64,000 nucleotides of DNA from Erysipelotrichaceae bacterium 66202529 (GCA_017161075.1 CP046174.1:1426001-1490000); one strand, 5' to 3'. Shown: positions 17,535-26,824, numbered from the stretch's first letter. Translations and numbers: made by a program. Notes: generated from the sequence alone by a model not told the origin.

Positions 17535-19913
17535 TTACGCTTTTTGTACTCTATCTATATATTTGCGTATATTTGACGCATTGCTAAATGTTTCGCAAGC
17601 TCCATTCTTGCATACAACCAAAGTCGGTGCCTGCATAATAGAAAATTTCTGTGTGAGCTCAGCCTGCTCCTCCGCATCAATCTTCTCATAGGAAATACCC
17701 GCACTTTTCAACCATGTATCTGCTATCTTACAATTCGGACAGGTTTTTGTTGTGAATAAGAAAATTCCGTTTTCGTCGACAGCAGTAGGTGCTTTTGCTT
17801 CTTTATTTACATGAGGAAGTGCATCCTTCCCTTTCAATACAGAATGTCCAATATCATAAACCTTGCGCTCCTTGAATTCCTGACTTTTTCCTTCATTCCA
17901 ATTCTGTACCGGGCGATAATATCCGGTAATACGGCTCCACACCTCGGTTGCCCCACCACATTCAGGACATGTATAATGCTCGCCGTTTATATAGCCGTGA
18001 TTGCGGCATATGGAATAGGTTGGTGACAGTGTGTAGTAAGGCAGACGATAGTTCTCGGCTATTTTTTGTACCAGGGCAGCAGCAGCTTTCCAATCTGGCA
18101 GCTTTTCTCCTAAAAAGGCATGAAATACGGTGCCTGAGGTATAGAGAGTCTGCAAGTCGTCCTGTATATCCAATGCTTCAAAAATATCTTCGGTATATCC
18201 TACAGGCAGGTGAGAGCTGTTTGTATAATAAGGGGTATTTCCTTCCTCAGTAGCTGTAATGATATCCGGATAACGCTCCTTATCGTGTTTAGCAAGACGG
18301 TAGGTTGTGGATTCCGCCGGAGTTGCCTCCAGATTATATAGATCTCCATATTCCTCCTGATAGATTACCAGACGCTCCCGCATGTGATTCAGCACTTCCT
18401 TAGTGAAAGACTGTGCCTCTTTCTGTGTCAGATCCATGCCCAACCACGTCGCATTTAATGTCACCTCATTCATACCAATGAGTCCCAAGGTAGAGAAATG
18501 GTTGGCAAAGGTTCCCAGATAACGCTTGGTATACGGATACAGTCCTTCCTCCAGCAGCTTGGAAATGACAGTACGCTTTACCTTTAAAGAGCGTGCAGCA
18601 ATATCCATTAAATGATCAAGCCGTTTATAGAAATCCTCCTTATCCGTTGACAGATAAGCGATTCTTGGCATATTGATCGTTACAACACCAACAGAGCCTG
18701 TACTTTCACCACTTCCGAAATAACCTCCGCTCTTTTTCCGTAATTCTCTTAAATCCAGACGCAGACGGCAGCACATGCTTCGTACATCGCTTGGCTCCAT
18801 ATCGGAATTTACATAATTAGAAAAATATGGTGTTCCATACTTTGCGGTCATTTCAAACAGCAGTTTGTTATTCTCCGTTTCTGACCAGTCAAAATCACGG
18901 GTAATGGAATAGGTTGGTATCGGATACTGGAATCCGCGCCCATTGGCATCCCCCTCAAGCATGATTTCAATAAATGCCTTATTCACCATATCCATTTCCT
19001 TTTTGCAATCCTTATACTTGAAATCTACTTCCTTGCCTCCGATAATGCAATTCAGCTCTGCAAGATCTGCAGGAACTGTCCAATCCAGTGTTATATTGGA
19101 GAAAGGAGCCTGTGTTCCCCAGCGGCTTGGAGTGTTGACACCGTAAATAAAAGATTCCACACACTTCTTTACCTGATCATAGTCCAGATTGTCGGCCTTA
19201 ACGAACGGTGCCAGATACGTATCAAAGGAAGAAAAAGCCTGTGCACCTGCCCATTCATTTTGCATGATACCAAGAAAATTAACCATCTGGTTACAGAGGG
19301 TAGCGAGATGACTTGCCGGTTTGGAGGTGATTTTTCCACCTACACCGCCTAAGCCTTCCTGTATTAGCTGCTTCAGACTCCAGCCTGCACAGTAGCCTGT
19401 CAGCATGCTTAAATCATGGATATGCATATCTCCGGATTTGTGTGCATTTCCGATTTCCTCATCATATATCTCACTCAGCCAGTAGTTCGCAGTGATTGCG
19501 CCGGAGTTGTTTAAAATAAGCCCTCCAACGGAATAGGTGACAGTGGAGTTTTCCTTTACCCGCCAGTCAGTCGCCTTTACATAGCTGTCCACCAGCTCCT
19601 TATAGTCCAGAATCGTGGATTTCATATTTCTGATTTTCTCTCGCTGCTTCCGGTAAAGAATGTAACATTTAGCCACATCCCCATATCCGGACTGAATTAA
19701 AATAGACTCTACACTGTCCTGGATATCCTCTACCTGAATACGGTCATTCTTGATTTTTGGCTCAAAATCAGAGGTGACGCGCAAAGCAAGCATATCAATA
19801 ATACTTGGGTGATACTGACGCTCTACTGCCTCAAAAGCCTTTGTGATGGCATTGCTGATTTTAGCAATGTCGAATTCTGAAATCTTTCCATCTCGTTTGA
19901 TAACCTGATACAT
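17535..19913 (-). CDS. nrdD: Anaerobic ribonucleoside-triphosphate reductase with glutaredoxin-like tail
   Basis: The 792-residue protein reduces ribonucleotides to deoxyribonucleotides with a glycyl radical, so it works only without oxygen. It has an N-terminal ATP-cone (about 1-90, MYQVIKRDGKISEF), the catalytic core with SMCCRLRLDLREL, a zinc site (CRNHGY...CPECGG) and the glycyl radical site RITGYYRP with Gly at 664. Beyond the usual end, residues about 713-792 form a glutaredoxin/thioredoxin-like domain with CPNC at 725-728 and the cis-Pro segment QAPTLVV. This built-in domain probably supplies reducing power. It lies 19 bp downstream of the activase gene, in one operon. Confidence 0.94.
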   Translation of the reverse strand: MYQVIKRDGKISEFDIAKISNAITKAFEAVERQYHPSIIDMLALRVTSDFEPKIKNDRIQVEDIQDSVESILIQSGYGDVAKCYILYRKQREKIRNMKSTILDYKELVDSYVKATDWRVKENSTVTYSVGGLILNNSGAITANYWLSEIYDEEIGNAHKSGDMHIHDLSMLTGYCAGWSLKQLIQEGLGGVGGKITSKPASHLATLCNQMVNFLGIMQNEWAGAQAFSSFDTYLAPFVKADNLDYDQVKKCVESFIYGVNTPSRWGTQAPFSNITLDWTVPADLAELNCIIGGKEVDFKYKDCKKEMDMVNKAFIEIMLEGDANGRGFQYPIPTYSITRDFDWSETENNKLLFEMTAKYGTPYFSNYVNSDMEPSDVRSMCCRLRLDLRELRKKSGGYFGSGESTGSVGVVTINMPRIAYLSTDKEDFYKRLDHLMDIAARSLKVKRTVISKLLEEGLYPYTKRYLGTFANHFSTLGLIGMNEVTLNATWLGMDLTQKEAQSFTKEVLNHMRERLVIYQEEYGDLYNLEATPAESTTYRLAKHDKERYPDIITATEEGNTPYYTNSSHLPVGYTEDIFEALDIQDDLQTLYTSGTVFHAFLGEKLPDWKAAAALVQKIAENYRLPYYTLSPTYSICRNHGYINGEHYTCPECGGATEVWSRITGYYRPVQNWNEGKSQEFKERKVYDIGHSVLKGKDALPHVNKEAKAPTAVDENGIFLFTTKTCPNCKIADTWLKSAGISYEKIDAEEQAELTQKFSIMQAPTLVVCKNGACETFSNASNIRKYIDRVQKA

Positions 19914-19932
19914 ATTGAATTTCCTTCCCTTC

Positions 19933-21069
19933 CTATATGCCGCGAAGCTCCGTGTTTGGAATCTTCGTCCTTGCTATTTCCAGATAAGCCTTCATGGTTT
20001 CCTTATCCCATGCATGCAATCCTCTCTGAATCACATGGTCACTGTCTTCAAAATTTTGCAGATACCAGGCAGCTGCGCCTTCCAGCCAGTCTGTCATATC
20101 CCGTATATCCTGCGCACTATGAAATTCCTTCACAATCGTTGTGCGGAATTCATATGGAATGTGGCCCTCCTTCAGGTAGGCGATGCTGTCCTGAATACCC
20201 TGTAGATCGAGGTTGCGTATCCCTGCGGTTTCTGCATATTTCCTTATAGAGTTTTTAATATCCATTGCCACATAGTCAAGCAAACCCTCTTCAACAAGCT
20301 GCTTCAGCTTTTCCGGACTGCTGCCGTTTGTGTCCAGCTTGACTGCATAGCCAAGTGCTTTGATTTTCCTTAAAAAGCCTGCAAGCTCTGGGTTTAAGAG
20401 TGGTTCCCCGCCGCTGATGCATACGCCGTCTAGAATACCTTTGCGCTTTTCCAGAAACCGCAGAACATCCTCCTCCTGCAGCTCCGGCATATTTTCTGGC
20501 AGAAAGACAAGATCACTATTCTGGCAGAAGGGACAGCGGAAATTACAGCCTCCTGTGAATATCGTACTGGCCATTTTCTGGGGATAATCAAGCAGAGTCA
20601 GCTTTTGAATACCAAATAGCTTGATTCCTGCTTCCTCCTGCTGTTCATACTGTCGTGCATTTTCACTCAGCTTGCTCAGTGTTAGCTCAAACTGGTGCAG
20701 CTCGTCTGCGTCGATATCCCTTGACAGCAGCTCCCACCATTGCTGGCGAATCATATAGATGTCCCGTATGATATCCTTCGTTTTGTCTGTCGTGAATAAA
20801 AGACGAATACGTTTATCCTCCGGGCTGCTCTGCGTGGCAACATAGCCAAGTTCTTCTAACCGGGAGATACTCTTTGTCACAGTTCCTTTATCGAAGCAGC
20901 CTTTTTGAGCCAGCTGCTGCATATTCAGCCCCTCTTGCTCATAGATCAGAATCAGAAAGAGAATCTGTGAAGCGTTGATGTCATGACCGCTTAATTTTTT
21001 ATCATAATATTTCTGTCCGCAGCGGTACAGAATAGATGTGTTCAAGTTGAGATATCTGCTGTTATCCAT
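19933..21069 (-). CDS. nrdG: MarR-type regulator fused to NrdG activating enzyme
   Basis: A single 378-residue frame joins two proteins. Residues 1-145 are a MarR-family winged-helix regulator (LNMQQLAQKG, DKGTVTKSISRLEELGYV, SSPEDKRIRLLFTT). Residues 150-378 are the radical-SAM activase of anaerobic ribonucleotide reductase, with the iron-sulfur motif CNFRCPFC (Cys 175, 179, 182) and CISGGEPLL. The activase half uses S-adenosylmethionine to place the glycyl radical on NrdD, encoded next. The regulator half should bind the GTTGA-N4-TCAAC palindromes at its own promoter. The frame runs unbroken across the junction (ENARQYEQQEEAGIKLFGIQ), so this is not an assembly of two genes. Ribosome site GGAGGG. 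Confidence 0.9.
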   Translation of the reverse strand: MDNSRYLNLNTSILYRCGQKYYDKKLSGHDINASQILFLILIYEQEGLNMQQLAQKGCFDKGTVTKSISRLEELGYVATQSSPEDKRIRLLFTTDKTKDIIRDIYMIRQQWWELLSRDIDADELHQFELTLSKLSENARQYEQQEEAGIKLFGIQKLTLLDYPQKMASTIFTGGCNFRCPFCQNSDLVFLPENMPELQEEDVLRFLEKRKGILDGVCISGGEPLLNPELAGFLRKIKALGYAVKLDTNGSSPEKLKQLVEEGLLDYVAMDIKNSIRKYAETAGIRNLDLQGIQDSIAYLKEGHIPYEFRTTIVKEFHSAQDIRDMTDWLEGAAAWYLQNFEDSDHVIQRGLHAWDKETMKAYLEIARTKIPNTELRGI

Positions 21070-21084
21070 GTCTTCCCTCCAATG

Positions 21085-21098
21085 GTTGAGCTTTCAAC
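21085..21098. promoter_or_regulatory. MarR-type operator, promoter-proximal
   Basis: GTTGA-GCTT-TCAAC is a palindrome with 5-bp arms and a 4-bp centre. It lies between the inferred -10 and the start codon of the MarR-NrdG gene, where a bound protein would block transcription. Confidence 0.7.
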
Positions 21099-21103
21099 TA
21101 TAA

Positions 21104-21132
21104 GAATGATAGCACACAATAGTTGAACATTC
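21104..21132 (-). promoter_or_regulatory. Promoter of the MarR-nrdG/nrdD operon
   Basis: Read on the minus strand, TTGAAT is followed by 17 nt and then TATCAT, acceptable -35 and -10 elements. The -35 overlaps the distal palindrome at 21122-21135. Confidence 0.55.
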
Positions 21133-21135
21133 AAC
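21122..21135. promoter_or_regulatory. MarR-type operator, overlapping the -35
   Basis: GTTGA-ACAT-TCAAC has the same 5-bp arms as the site at 21085, with centres 37 bp apart. Two identical half-site pairs flanking the promoter strongly suggest a repressor circuit, most simply autoregulation by the MarR domain. Confidence 0.7.
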
Positions 21136-21304
21136 CTTTGAAAAGAATGTAAATTATGAAAAGAAAAATCATAAGAAAAATTTATAAAAGTATAAGCTGC
21201 ATGCATGAGTTTTAATAGAAGTCGGTGTTTGATTCCATACTTTTAATTGTAAAGCTTGGAGCTTTATGAAAAGCTGTGCTAAGATGATAGGGAAGGTGAA
21301 GCTT

Positions 21305-22384
21305 ATGGGAATGTTATTATTTTTAATTCTATGTCTGCTGGTTTTGACGGCGGTTCAATGTTTGATATATCATGTAAGCGGGCAACTGCAAATCAGCAAG
21401 CGGGCACGCACTGTTGTGCTGTTTGTGTCACTCATAAACTGCTGTATTCTAATATACCGCTTTACACCGCTGTTTGCATTATACAAGGATATCCTGCCAT
21501 GGAAGGGAAAGGGGATTTTGATACTTATCAGCATCTATATTCCACAGCTGGCAGGGATTTGTGTGCTGGCGCTGCTGCAAAGGCTGTTGCGCAGAAGAAA
21601 GATAAACAAAGTAAAGCTGCTGTACGTATATGCAGTAATAGCGGTGTCACTTCTGTTTTTTTCATCGTATGGCTTACGGCAGGCGTCTGCTTTACAACTT
21701 CGTCATGTTCAAATCGAGGTTGAAAAAACAGTCCAGAAACAGACGATTTTGTATCTCAGTGATTTGCATGCTGGAACAGCATTGCGAACGCCCTATGAAA
21801 AAATTAAGCAGCTGGCCGCAGACAGTGATATGGTGTTACTAGGTGGTGATCTGTTTGATGAAGCGACCTCGGTAAATGATATGAAAGAGCTGTGTAGCCT
21901 GCTTTCCAGTATAGACACAAAGCTGTACTATGCGCCCGGCAATCATGAAATATTGCAAAGGAAGCGTGGGGAATATGAGAAAATGCTGAAAAAAGCGGGT
22001 GTTCATATTTTAAAGGATCAGGTAGTAGCTGTGAACGGTCTTCAGTTCATCGGCAGAAAAGACAAAGGGGAAAACCGTGCAGCGTTATCTGCACTCATGG
22101 CAAAGTGCAGGGATAAAGAGCCGGTTCTATTATTGGAGCATCGCCCGATAACAGTGAAGGAGCATACCGATCAGATTTTTCTACAGCTATCCGGTCATAC
22201 GCATAACGGACAGGTCTTTCCAAATAATATCCTGACAAGAATTCCCTATCCCAAAGCATATGGTGATTTTAAAGACCCTTACAGCCTGCTGGTATCATCG
22301 GGGGCCGGAACCTGGGGAATTCCTATGCGGGTTGCATCACAAAATGAGGTGCTGCTGATAACGCTTATACCAAAGACACAATAG
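21305..22384 (+). CDS. Membrane-anchored metallophosphoesterase (YkuE/YaeI-like)
   Basis: The protein of about 359 residues has three or four N-terminal transmembrane helices (to about residue 120) and a calcineurin-like phosphoesterase domain. That domain shows the full metal-binding set: LSDLHAG, GGDLFD, GNHE and SGHTHNGQ. Related enzymes act on membrane-associated or envelope phosphoesters. An in-frame ATG lies at 21266, but GGAAGGTGAAG sits directly before the ATG at 21305, the better start. It is divergent from the nrdGD operon and ends at a strong terminator. Confidence 0.87.
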   Translation: MGMLLFLILCLLVLTAVQCLIYHVSGQLQISKRARTVVLFVSLINCCILIYRFTPLFALYKDILPWKGKGILILISIYIPQLAGICVLALLQRLLRRRKINKVKLLYVYAVIAVSLLFFSSYGLRQASALQLRHVQIEVEKTVQKQTILYLSDLHAGTALRTPYEKIKQLAADSDMVLLGGDLFDEATSVNDMKELCSLLSSIDTKLYYAPGNHEILQRKRGEYEKMLKKAGVHILKDQVVAVNGLQFIGRKDKGENRAALSALMAKCRDKEPVLLLEHRPITVKEHTDQIFLQLSGHTHNGQVFPNNILTRIPYPKAYGDFKDPYSLLVSSGAGTWGIPMRVASQNEVLLITLIPKTQ

Positions 22385-22411
22385 ACAAGGCTGCTTTTGT
22401 GTAAATATGAA

Positions 22412-22472
22412 AAAGAGAGGAATTAAAATCATTTCAGCGATAGCTTCGATGATGGAAATTCTTCTCTTTTAT
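22412..22472 (+). terminator. Intrinsic terminator after the metallophosphoesterase
   Basis: The arms AAAGAGAGGAATT (22412-22424) and AATTCTTCTCTTT (22457-22469) pair with one mismatch and run into T. It separates convergent genes and may work in both directions. Confidence 0.7.
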
Positions 22473-22501
22473 TCCCTATCCTAATATATTCCTATCCGGA
22501 A

Positions 22502-23605
22502 TTACTTTGCTGATTTATCCTTTGACAGATTTCCTTCAATAGCACTTTTCGCGCTGGCCATCAGCTTAATTGTAATATCAGAAAGCATTTTTCTTGTCTG
22601 CTTATCCGTGCTGTTGAGTGCTTTTAAAATCAGCGCTGTACTGCGCATTCGATTCTCATTCATTTCCTTAAAGGATGCGGCATTTGTATTGCTTAGAATT
22701 TGAAAGACTGCATCTATAAAGGCTTCTCTTTGGGAGCGGTCAAGATCACTGATCCATTGCTTGATAGCCGCATCGAGGATAACGCTTTGCTTATCAACAC
22801 GATCCAATCGGATAAAATCAGCTCCTAAAACCTCCCAGGAGTAGGGATCATGCTGCCACAGGGATATCTGATTGCTGGAAATCACGGTATAATGCTCCTC
22901 ATGCTCCAGCAGCATTCCAACTACACTGGATTGCGGTACAAAGGTTTCTATGCGTCCTGCAATTTGGCGGTAGCCTTCTCTTTGTAATACCGCTGTACTG
23001 AATCCAGGGCCGTCGTGATTGTATACCGTTTGTATCCGACTTTGTATGGATGAAGAACAACAGGCTCCTGCATATACTGCAAGGTTACCGCCTTTGGAAT
23101 GTCCGCATAAGACAATGCGGTGGTTCGGATAGGCTGTAGCCATCATTTCCACATATCGCACTGCCTCCAGCTGGGAGGGGATCGTATCCATAAATGTCAT
23201 ATTGAAATCTTCCTTCCAGCCAACAAGCGTGTTATCGGTACCGCGAAAGGCAATCAGCATCAGCTGATCGTCTAGTAGGCAGGTGATTGCAGAAAATTGC
23301 TTCTCCATGGACGCATCCAGGTGGTCGATATAGCCGCAAAGCAGTACATCCTGAAAGCGGCTGCCTTCTGCCATCTTATGCAAAAGCTCCATATCCTCTT
23401 GTACACGATATTGGATTTCTTCTGGCTTTGCTTGTTTGAAAAATGCAGAAGCATCACGGATACTGATTTCCGATTGCTTTTGAATAGCCGGCTGCAGGCG
23501 CAGATAGGACAGACAACTGAAAATAAGGCTGTCTACCGCATTGACAGGGTTTACTGAAAACAGCAAATCATTTCTCCATGTCAGATAATCAAATACATTA
23601 CTCAT
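22502..23605 (-). CDS. DUF2974/Mbeg1-like alpha/beta hydrolase
   Basis: The 367-residue protein belongs to the DUF2974 (Mbeg1-like) family. It begins NVFDYLTWRNDLLFSVNPVNAVDSL, typical of the family, and carries the lipase-type nucleophile elbow CGHSKGGN with the catalytic Ser. LIAFRGTDNTLVGWKEDF, typical of this lipase-like fold, precedes it. No signal peptide is present, so it acts in the cytoplasm. The natural substrate is unknown. The C-terminal 90 residues are polar and helical. A GGAAGGGG ribosome site supports the start. Confidence 0.85.
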   Translation of the reverse strand: MSNVFDYLTWRNDLLFSVNPVNAVDSLIFSCLSYLRLQPAIQKQSEISIRDASAFFKQAKPEEIQYRVQEDMELLHKMAEGSRFQDVLLCGYIDHLDASMEKQFSAITCLLDDQLMLIAFRGTDNTLVGWKEDFNMTFMDTIPSQLEAVRYVEMMATAYPNHRIVLCGHSKGGNLAVYAGACCSSSIQSRIQTVYNHDGPGFSTAVLQREGYRQIAGRIETFVPQSSVVGMLLEHEEHYTVISSNQISLWQHDPYSWEVLGADFIRLDRVDKQSVILDAAIKQWISDLDRSQREAFIDAVFQILSNTNAASFKEMNENRMRSTALILKALNSTDKQTRKMLSDITIKLMASAKSAIEGNLSKDKSAK

Positions 23606-23786
23606 AGGTTCCCCTTCCTGTTACATACGAATCTATATATTTATATGGATGTATGTAAGCTCATAATAACAATGATCCATTACCATGCATACTTATAAAT
23701 GCTTCCGAAAGACCATAGGCGTACACAACAGCTACGTCCACCGTTCCTTTTATAAAGCCTTCTATTCCTATAGGTTATATAAGAAA

Positions 23787-23808
23787 AAAGTCCTTTTCCA
23801 AGGACTTT
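23787..23808 (-). terminator. Terminator of the tRNA pair
   Basis: AAAGTCCTT (23787-23795) pairs with AAGGACTTT (23800-23808). On the minus strand it runs into TTTCTT just after tRNA-Leu. Confidence 0.8.
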
Positions 23809-23817
23809 GTTTTCAAA

Positions 23818-23905
23818 TGGTGGGAACGGTGGGACTTGAACCCACACGGGATTAACTCCCAACGGATTTTAAGTCCGTTGCGTCTGCCTATTTCGCCACG
23901 ATCCC
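23818..23905 (-). tRNA. tRNA-Leu (anticodon TAA)
   Basis: The minus strand folds as a class II tRNA: acceptor GGGATCG with CGTTCCC (one mismatch), anticodon loop CTTAAAA, a long variable arm, T arm GTGGG-TTCAAGT-CCCAC, discriminator A and encoded CCA. The anticodon is TAA, for leucine UUA codons. Confidence 0.95.
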
Positions 23906-23912
23906 AACAAAA

Positions 23913-23986
23913 TGGAGGTTCCGATCGGATTTGAACCGATGATCACAGAGTTGCAGTCTATTGCCTTACCACTTGGCTACGGAACC
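23913..23986 (-). tRNA. tRNA-Cys (anticodon GCA)
   Basis: The minus strand folds as a normal cloverleaf with acceptor GGTTCCG/CGGAACC, anticodon GCA in ACTGCAACT, T loop TTCAAAT, discriminator T (U73, an identity base for cysteine) and encoded CCA. It lies 7 bp upstream of tRNA-Leu and is co-transcribed with it. Confidence 0.95.
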
Positions 23987-24167
23987 ATTTCATTGTCTTT
24001 TTGAAACATGTTGCTTTAACATTATACAATAATTTTTAGAAAATGCAATAGGCTTTTTCATCATTTTTTTAAAAAATGGAATCCTTGTTATGATTTATAA
24101 GGAAATTAAAAGGAATAACCCGCAAATATGCGGAATCAGGGGGGAATTGTGGAGTGCTCAATTATGA

Positions 24168-24353
24168 AACATACAGCATATTCCTTTACGCTTTTACAAT
24201 CGTATAGCGTCTATGGGACCTGTAAAATTTTATAGTACTATGCTTGGGGTAATAGAACATCAAGGTCTGAATACACAAGCCTACGGTCAATACATTGCTT
24301 CAATTTCTATCATAGCTCTATACTGCTTTTTTTATCAGTATAGAAACGTTTAA
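24168..24353 (+). pseudogene. Possible remnant of a membrane protein gene (C-terminal end)
   Basis: A 61-codon open stretch ends at 24351-24353 and encodes hydrophobic sequence ending IASISIIALYCFFYQYRNV. It looks like the last transmembrane helix and basic tail of a permease. There is no ribosome site and no partner gene, and the upstream frame is closed by a stop at 24165. I read it as a possible fragment, but it could be chance. Confidence 0.25.
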
Positions 24354-24814
24354 AAAATCGTAAGTGACAGTTCGTAAGTGACATAAGGGAATATTGAATT
24401 TTCCTGTTTTATCTCTATCGTAGGGAAAGAAAGGCAAATCTGTAATTGTTTAAGGTATGCCATTGCCGTGCAGTTCAGTGAATTTGTCTGTTTTCATCTT
24501 TTATCGTTTACTGAAGGAGGCAGTATACAAAGAAGTATCCTTTTTATTTAGAAACAATACGACAGCCTGCATGAATCGTCAGGGCTATCCTGCTTCCTAA
24601 TTTCTCCGACTGCCTGCCTTACGCATATAAGTGTGCAGTAAGGCAACATCAGTCACACAAAACCGTATACCACAGATCACGCATATCACCTGTTTTGTTA
24701 TAAATTTGATATTCTTCTCAATATAATGAACATCACAAAATAAAAAAATAGGTTGTAAAATTCGTTTTTACGTCATATAATCTAAAATATGAACAAATAA
24801 ACGGAGTTGATACT
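24354..24814. other. Gene-free stretch with a short direct repeat and a hairpin
   Basis: TCGTAAGTGACA occurs twice (24358-24369 and 24372-24383). A perfect 8-bp inverted repeat, TGCCTTAC (24615-24622) with GTAAGGCA (24638-24645), has no T-tract, so it is not a normal terminator. The AT-rich last 100 bp probably hold the promoter of the gene at 24815. Confidence 0.5.
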
Positions 24815-25870
24815 ATGAAATTGTTCACTGTAGGGCCGGTAGAGATGTATCCTGAAACATTACGCATATCGGGAACCCAGCTTCCATATTTCCGCAATGA
24901 TGAATTTTCAGCCCTTATGAAAGAGAATGAGAGATATCTGTTACAGCTGTGCGGCTGTTCTGCAGGAAGGGCACTTTTTCTCACGGGAAGCGGAAGCGCC
25001 GCAATGGAGGCCGTTATCGCTAGTAGCTTTCGCAAAACGGATCGTGTTCTGATTATTCGCGGAGGGAGCTTCGGTGAACGCTTTGTCCGACTTTGTACCA
25101 TCTATGGCATTCCATATGATGAAGTGGTGCTGCAGGAGCTGGAACCATTGCGAAAGGAGCATATGGAGGCCTTCGCAGACAGGCAATACCAAGCACTGCT
25201 TGTTAATTTGCATGAAACAAGCACCGGACAGCTTTACGATATTCAAATGCTTTCCGAGTTTGCAAAATCCAAGGGGATGTATCTGATTGTGGATGCCATC
25301 AGCAGCTTTCTTGCGGATCCGCTGGATATGGATCGCATGGGAATTGATGCATTGATACTTTCCTCTCAGAAAGCCCTTGCCTTATCACCCGGTCTTTCCA
25401 TGGTCATACTCAGGGAAGCCTATTATCAAACGGTTGTTGAACCGAAAGAGGATATTTGCCTGTATCTGAGTTTAAAGGAGCATGCCCGCAATATGGAGCG
25501 CGGACAAACACCGAATACACCTGCCGTCGGAATATTGCTGGAGCTTCATCAGCGGCTGCTTACATTGCAGGGAACAGGCCTTGCACAGGAACAAACGGTT
25601 ATAAAGATGCGGGCTGATTATTTCCGCAGGAAGGTGAGGCAAATGGGGATACAGCTGCCTGTTTATCCTCTTAGCAATGCACTGACACCGCTTCTGTTTC
25701 AGGAAGGAGCACAACAGCTCTATCAATATTTGAAAAAGAACTGCGATATAACGCTTACACCAAGCGGAGGTGCTTTAAGGGATCGCCTGCTACGGGTTGG
25801 TCACTTGGGAAATCTGACGCTGAAGGATTATGACGCCCTGTGTGCCGGGCTGAAGGAGTATGGGATATGA
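24815..25870 (+). CDS. Class V aminotransferase, 2-aminoethylphosphonate transaminase-like
   Basis: The 351-residue PLP enzyme has the class V layout seen in 2-aminoethylphosphonate-pyruvate transaminase and serine/alanine-glyoxylate transaminases. It starts LFTVGPVEMYP, has the substrate loop TGSGSAAMEAV, the PLP-binding Asp in IVDAISSF, and the Schiff-base Lys in LSSQKALALSP. The phosphonate assignment rests mainly on the next gene, a LicC/PntC-like nucleotidyltransferase that overlaps it by 4 bp (ATGA), because this pairing is known from aminophosphonate pathways. It could instead act on another small amino acid. The start at 24815 has GGAG upstream. Confidence 0.72.
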   Translation: MKLFTVGPVEMYPETLRISGTQLPYFRNDEFSALMKENERYLLQLCGCSAGRALFLTGSGSAAMEAVIASSFRKTDRVLIIRGGSFGERFVRLCTIYGIPYDEVVLQELEPLRKEHMEAFADRQYQALLVNLHETSTGQLYDIQMLSEFAKSKGMYLIVDAISSFLADPLDMDRMGIDALILSSQKALALSPGLSMVILREAYYQTVVEPKEDICLYLSLKEHARNMERGQTPNTPAVGILLELHQRLLTLQGTGLAQEQTVIKMRADYFRRKVRQMGIQLPVYPLSNALTPLLFQEGAQQLYQYLKKNCDITLTPSGGALRDRLLRVGHLGNLTLKDYDALCAGLKEYGI

Positions 25871-26658
25871 AAGCAATTTTAATGGCTGCTGGTATGGGAA
25901 CCCGCATTGCTACGAAAACGAATGAACCAAAGTGTCTGCTGGATATCGGAAATGGTCCATTGATTAGGCATACGGTTGAGCTGCTTTTACAGAATCATAT
26001 CGAGGTATGCATTGCATTGGGCTTTAAAGGGGATTTGATTCGTGAGGCCTTGCGAGCTTATCCGGTTACCTTTTATGAAAATCCGTTTTATAAGGTAACC
26101 AACAGCATTGCGTCTCTCTGGTTTTCCAGAGAACAGCTAACAGGCAGTGAGGATCTTCTGCTTGCCAATGCCGATGTTTTCTGGCAGCAGGATATTCTTG
26201 ATCTTCTTCTTGCAAACCCACAGGATATCGTCTTGCTGGCAGACAGCTCCCGCAGGCTGAGCGGTGATTATTTCTTTCATTGTGAAAACGGGCTGTTAAA
26301 GGATTATGGAAAAGATATGCCCTCTGCTTTGCGCACAAGTGAATATGTCGGCATCGCCAAAATACGCAAGGGTGAAATTACCTGCTTCCGTAAGCAGATG
26401 GAGCGGCTTATTTCAGAGGGTGACTATCAGCTCTGGTGGGAAAACACACTGTATTCCATGATTGGATATAAACAAATTCCGGTACAGGATATCGCCGGAT
26501 ATTACTGGTCGGAAATAGATGTGCTGCAGGACTATGAGAATATCCTGCAGTATGTCTGCACGCATCCCTGCTTACTACACACAGAATCTAGTGCTGTGCT
26601 TCAAGAAGCTGGCAGCGAAGCAAAACAGCTGAAGCTGTACGATCACAAAGCTCTCTAA
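25867..26658 (+). CDS. LicC/PntC-like nucleotidyltransferase
   Basis: The 263-residue protein is a sugar-nucleotidyltransferase-fold enzyme. It has the signature MAAGMGTRIA at the N-terminus, the Lys in EPKCLL, LANADVFW (metal Asp) and EIDVLQDYENIL near the end. The stretch ENPFYKVTNSIASLW resembles choline-phosphate (LicC) and 2-aminoethylphosphonate (PntC) cytidylyltransferases, so it probably makes a CMP-linked headgroup. Start at 25867: the ATG overlaps the stop of the transaminase gene, indicating translational coupling. Upstream in-frame codons from 25840 lie within the first gene. It is one of two such enzymes in this locus (see 31026). Confidence 0.78.
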   Translation: MKAILMAAGMGTRIATKTNEPKCLLDIGNGPLIRHTVELLLQNHIEVCIALGFKGDLIREALRAYPVTFYENPFYKVTNSIASLWFSREQLTGSEDLLLANADVFWQQDILDLLLANPQDIVLLADSSRRLSGDYFFHCENGLLKDYGKDMPSALRTSEYVGIAKIRKGEITCFRKQMERLISEGDYQLWWENTLYSMIGYKQIPVQDIAGYYWSEIDVLQDYENILQYVCTHPCLLHTESSAVLQEAGSEAKQLKLYDHKAL

Positions 26659-26824
26659 GACGCATAACGAGGTGCAGAATAGTGCAATTTATACAGCAAG
26701 CTAAAAAAGGACGCTAGGAAACAGAGACAAAAAGATAAAGGAACATAGCAGGCAAAGCATCTATAAAAGAACACATAAAGCAATACCGCTTCTCATCATG
26801 AAAACAGAATACACACAAAAAGAA

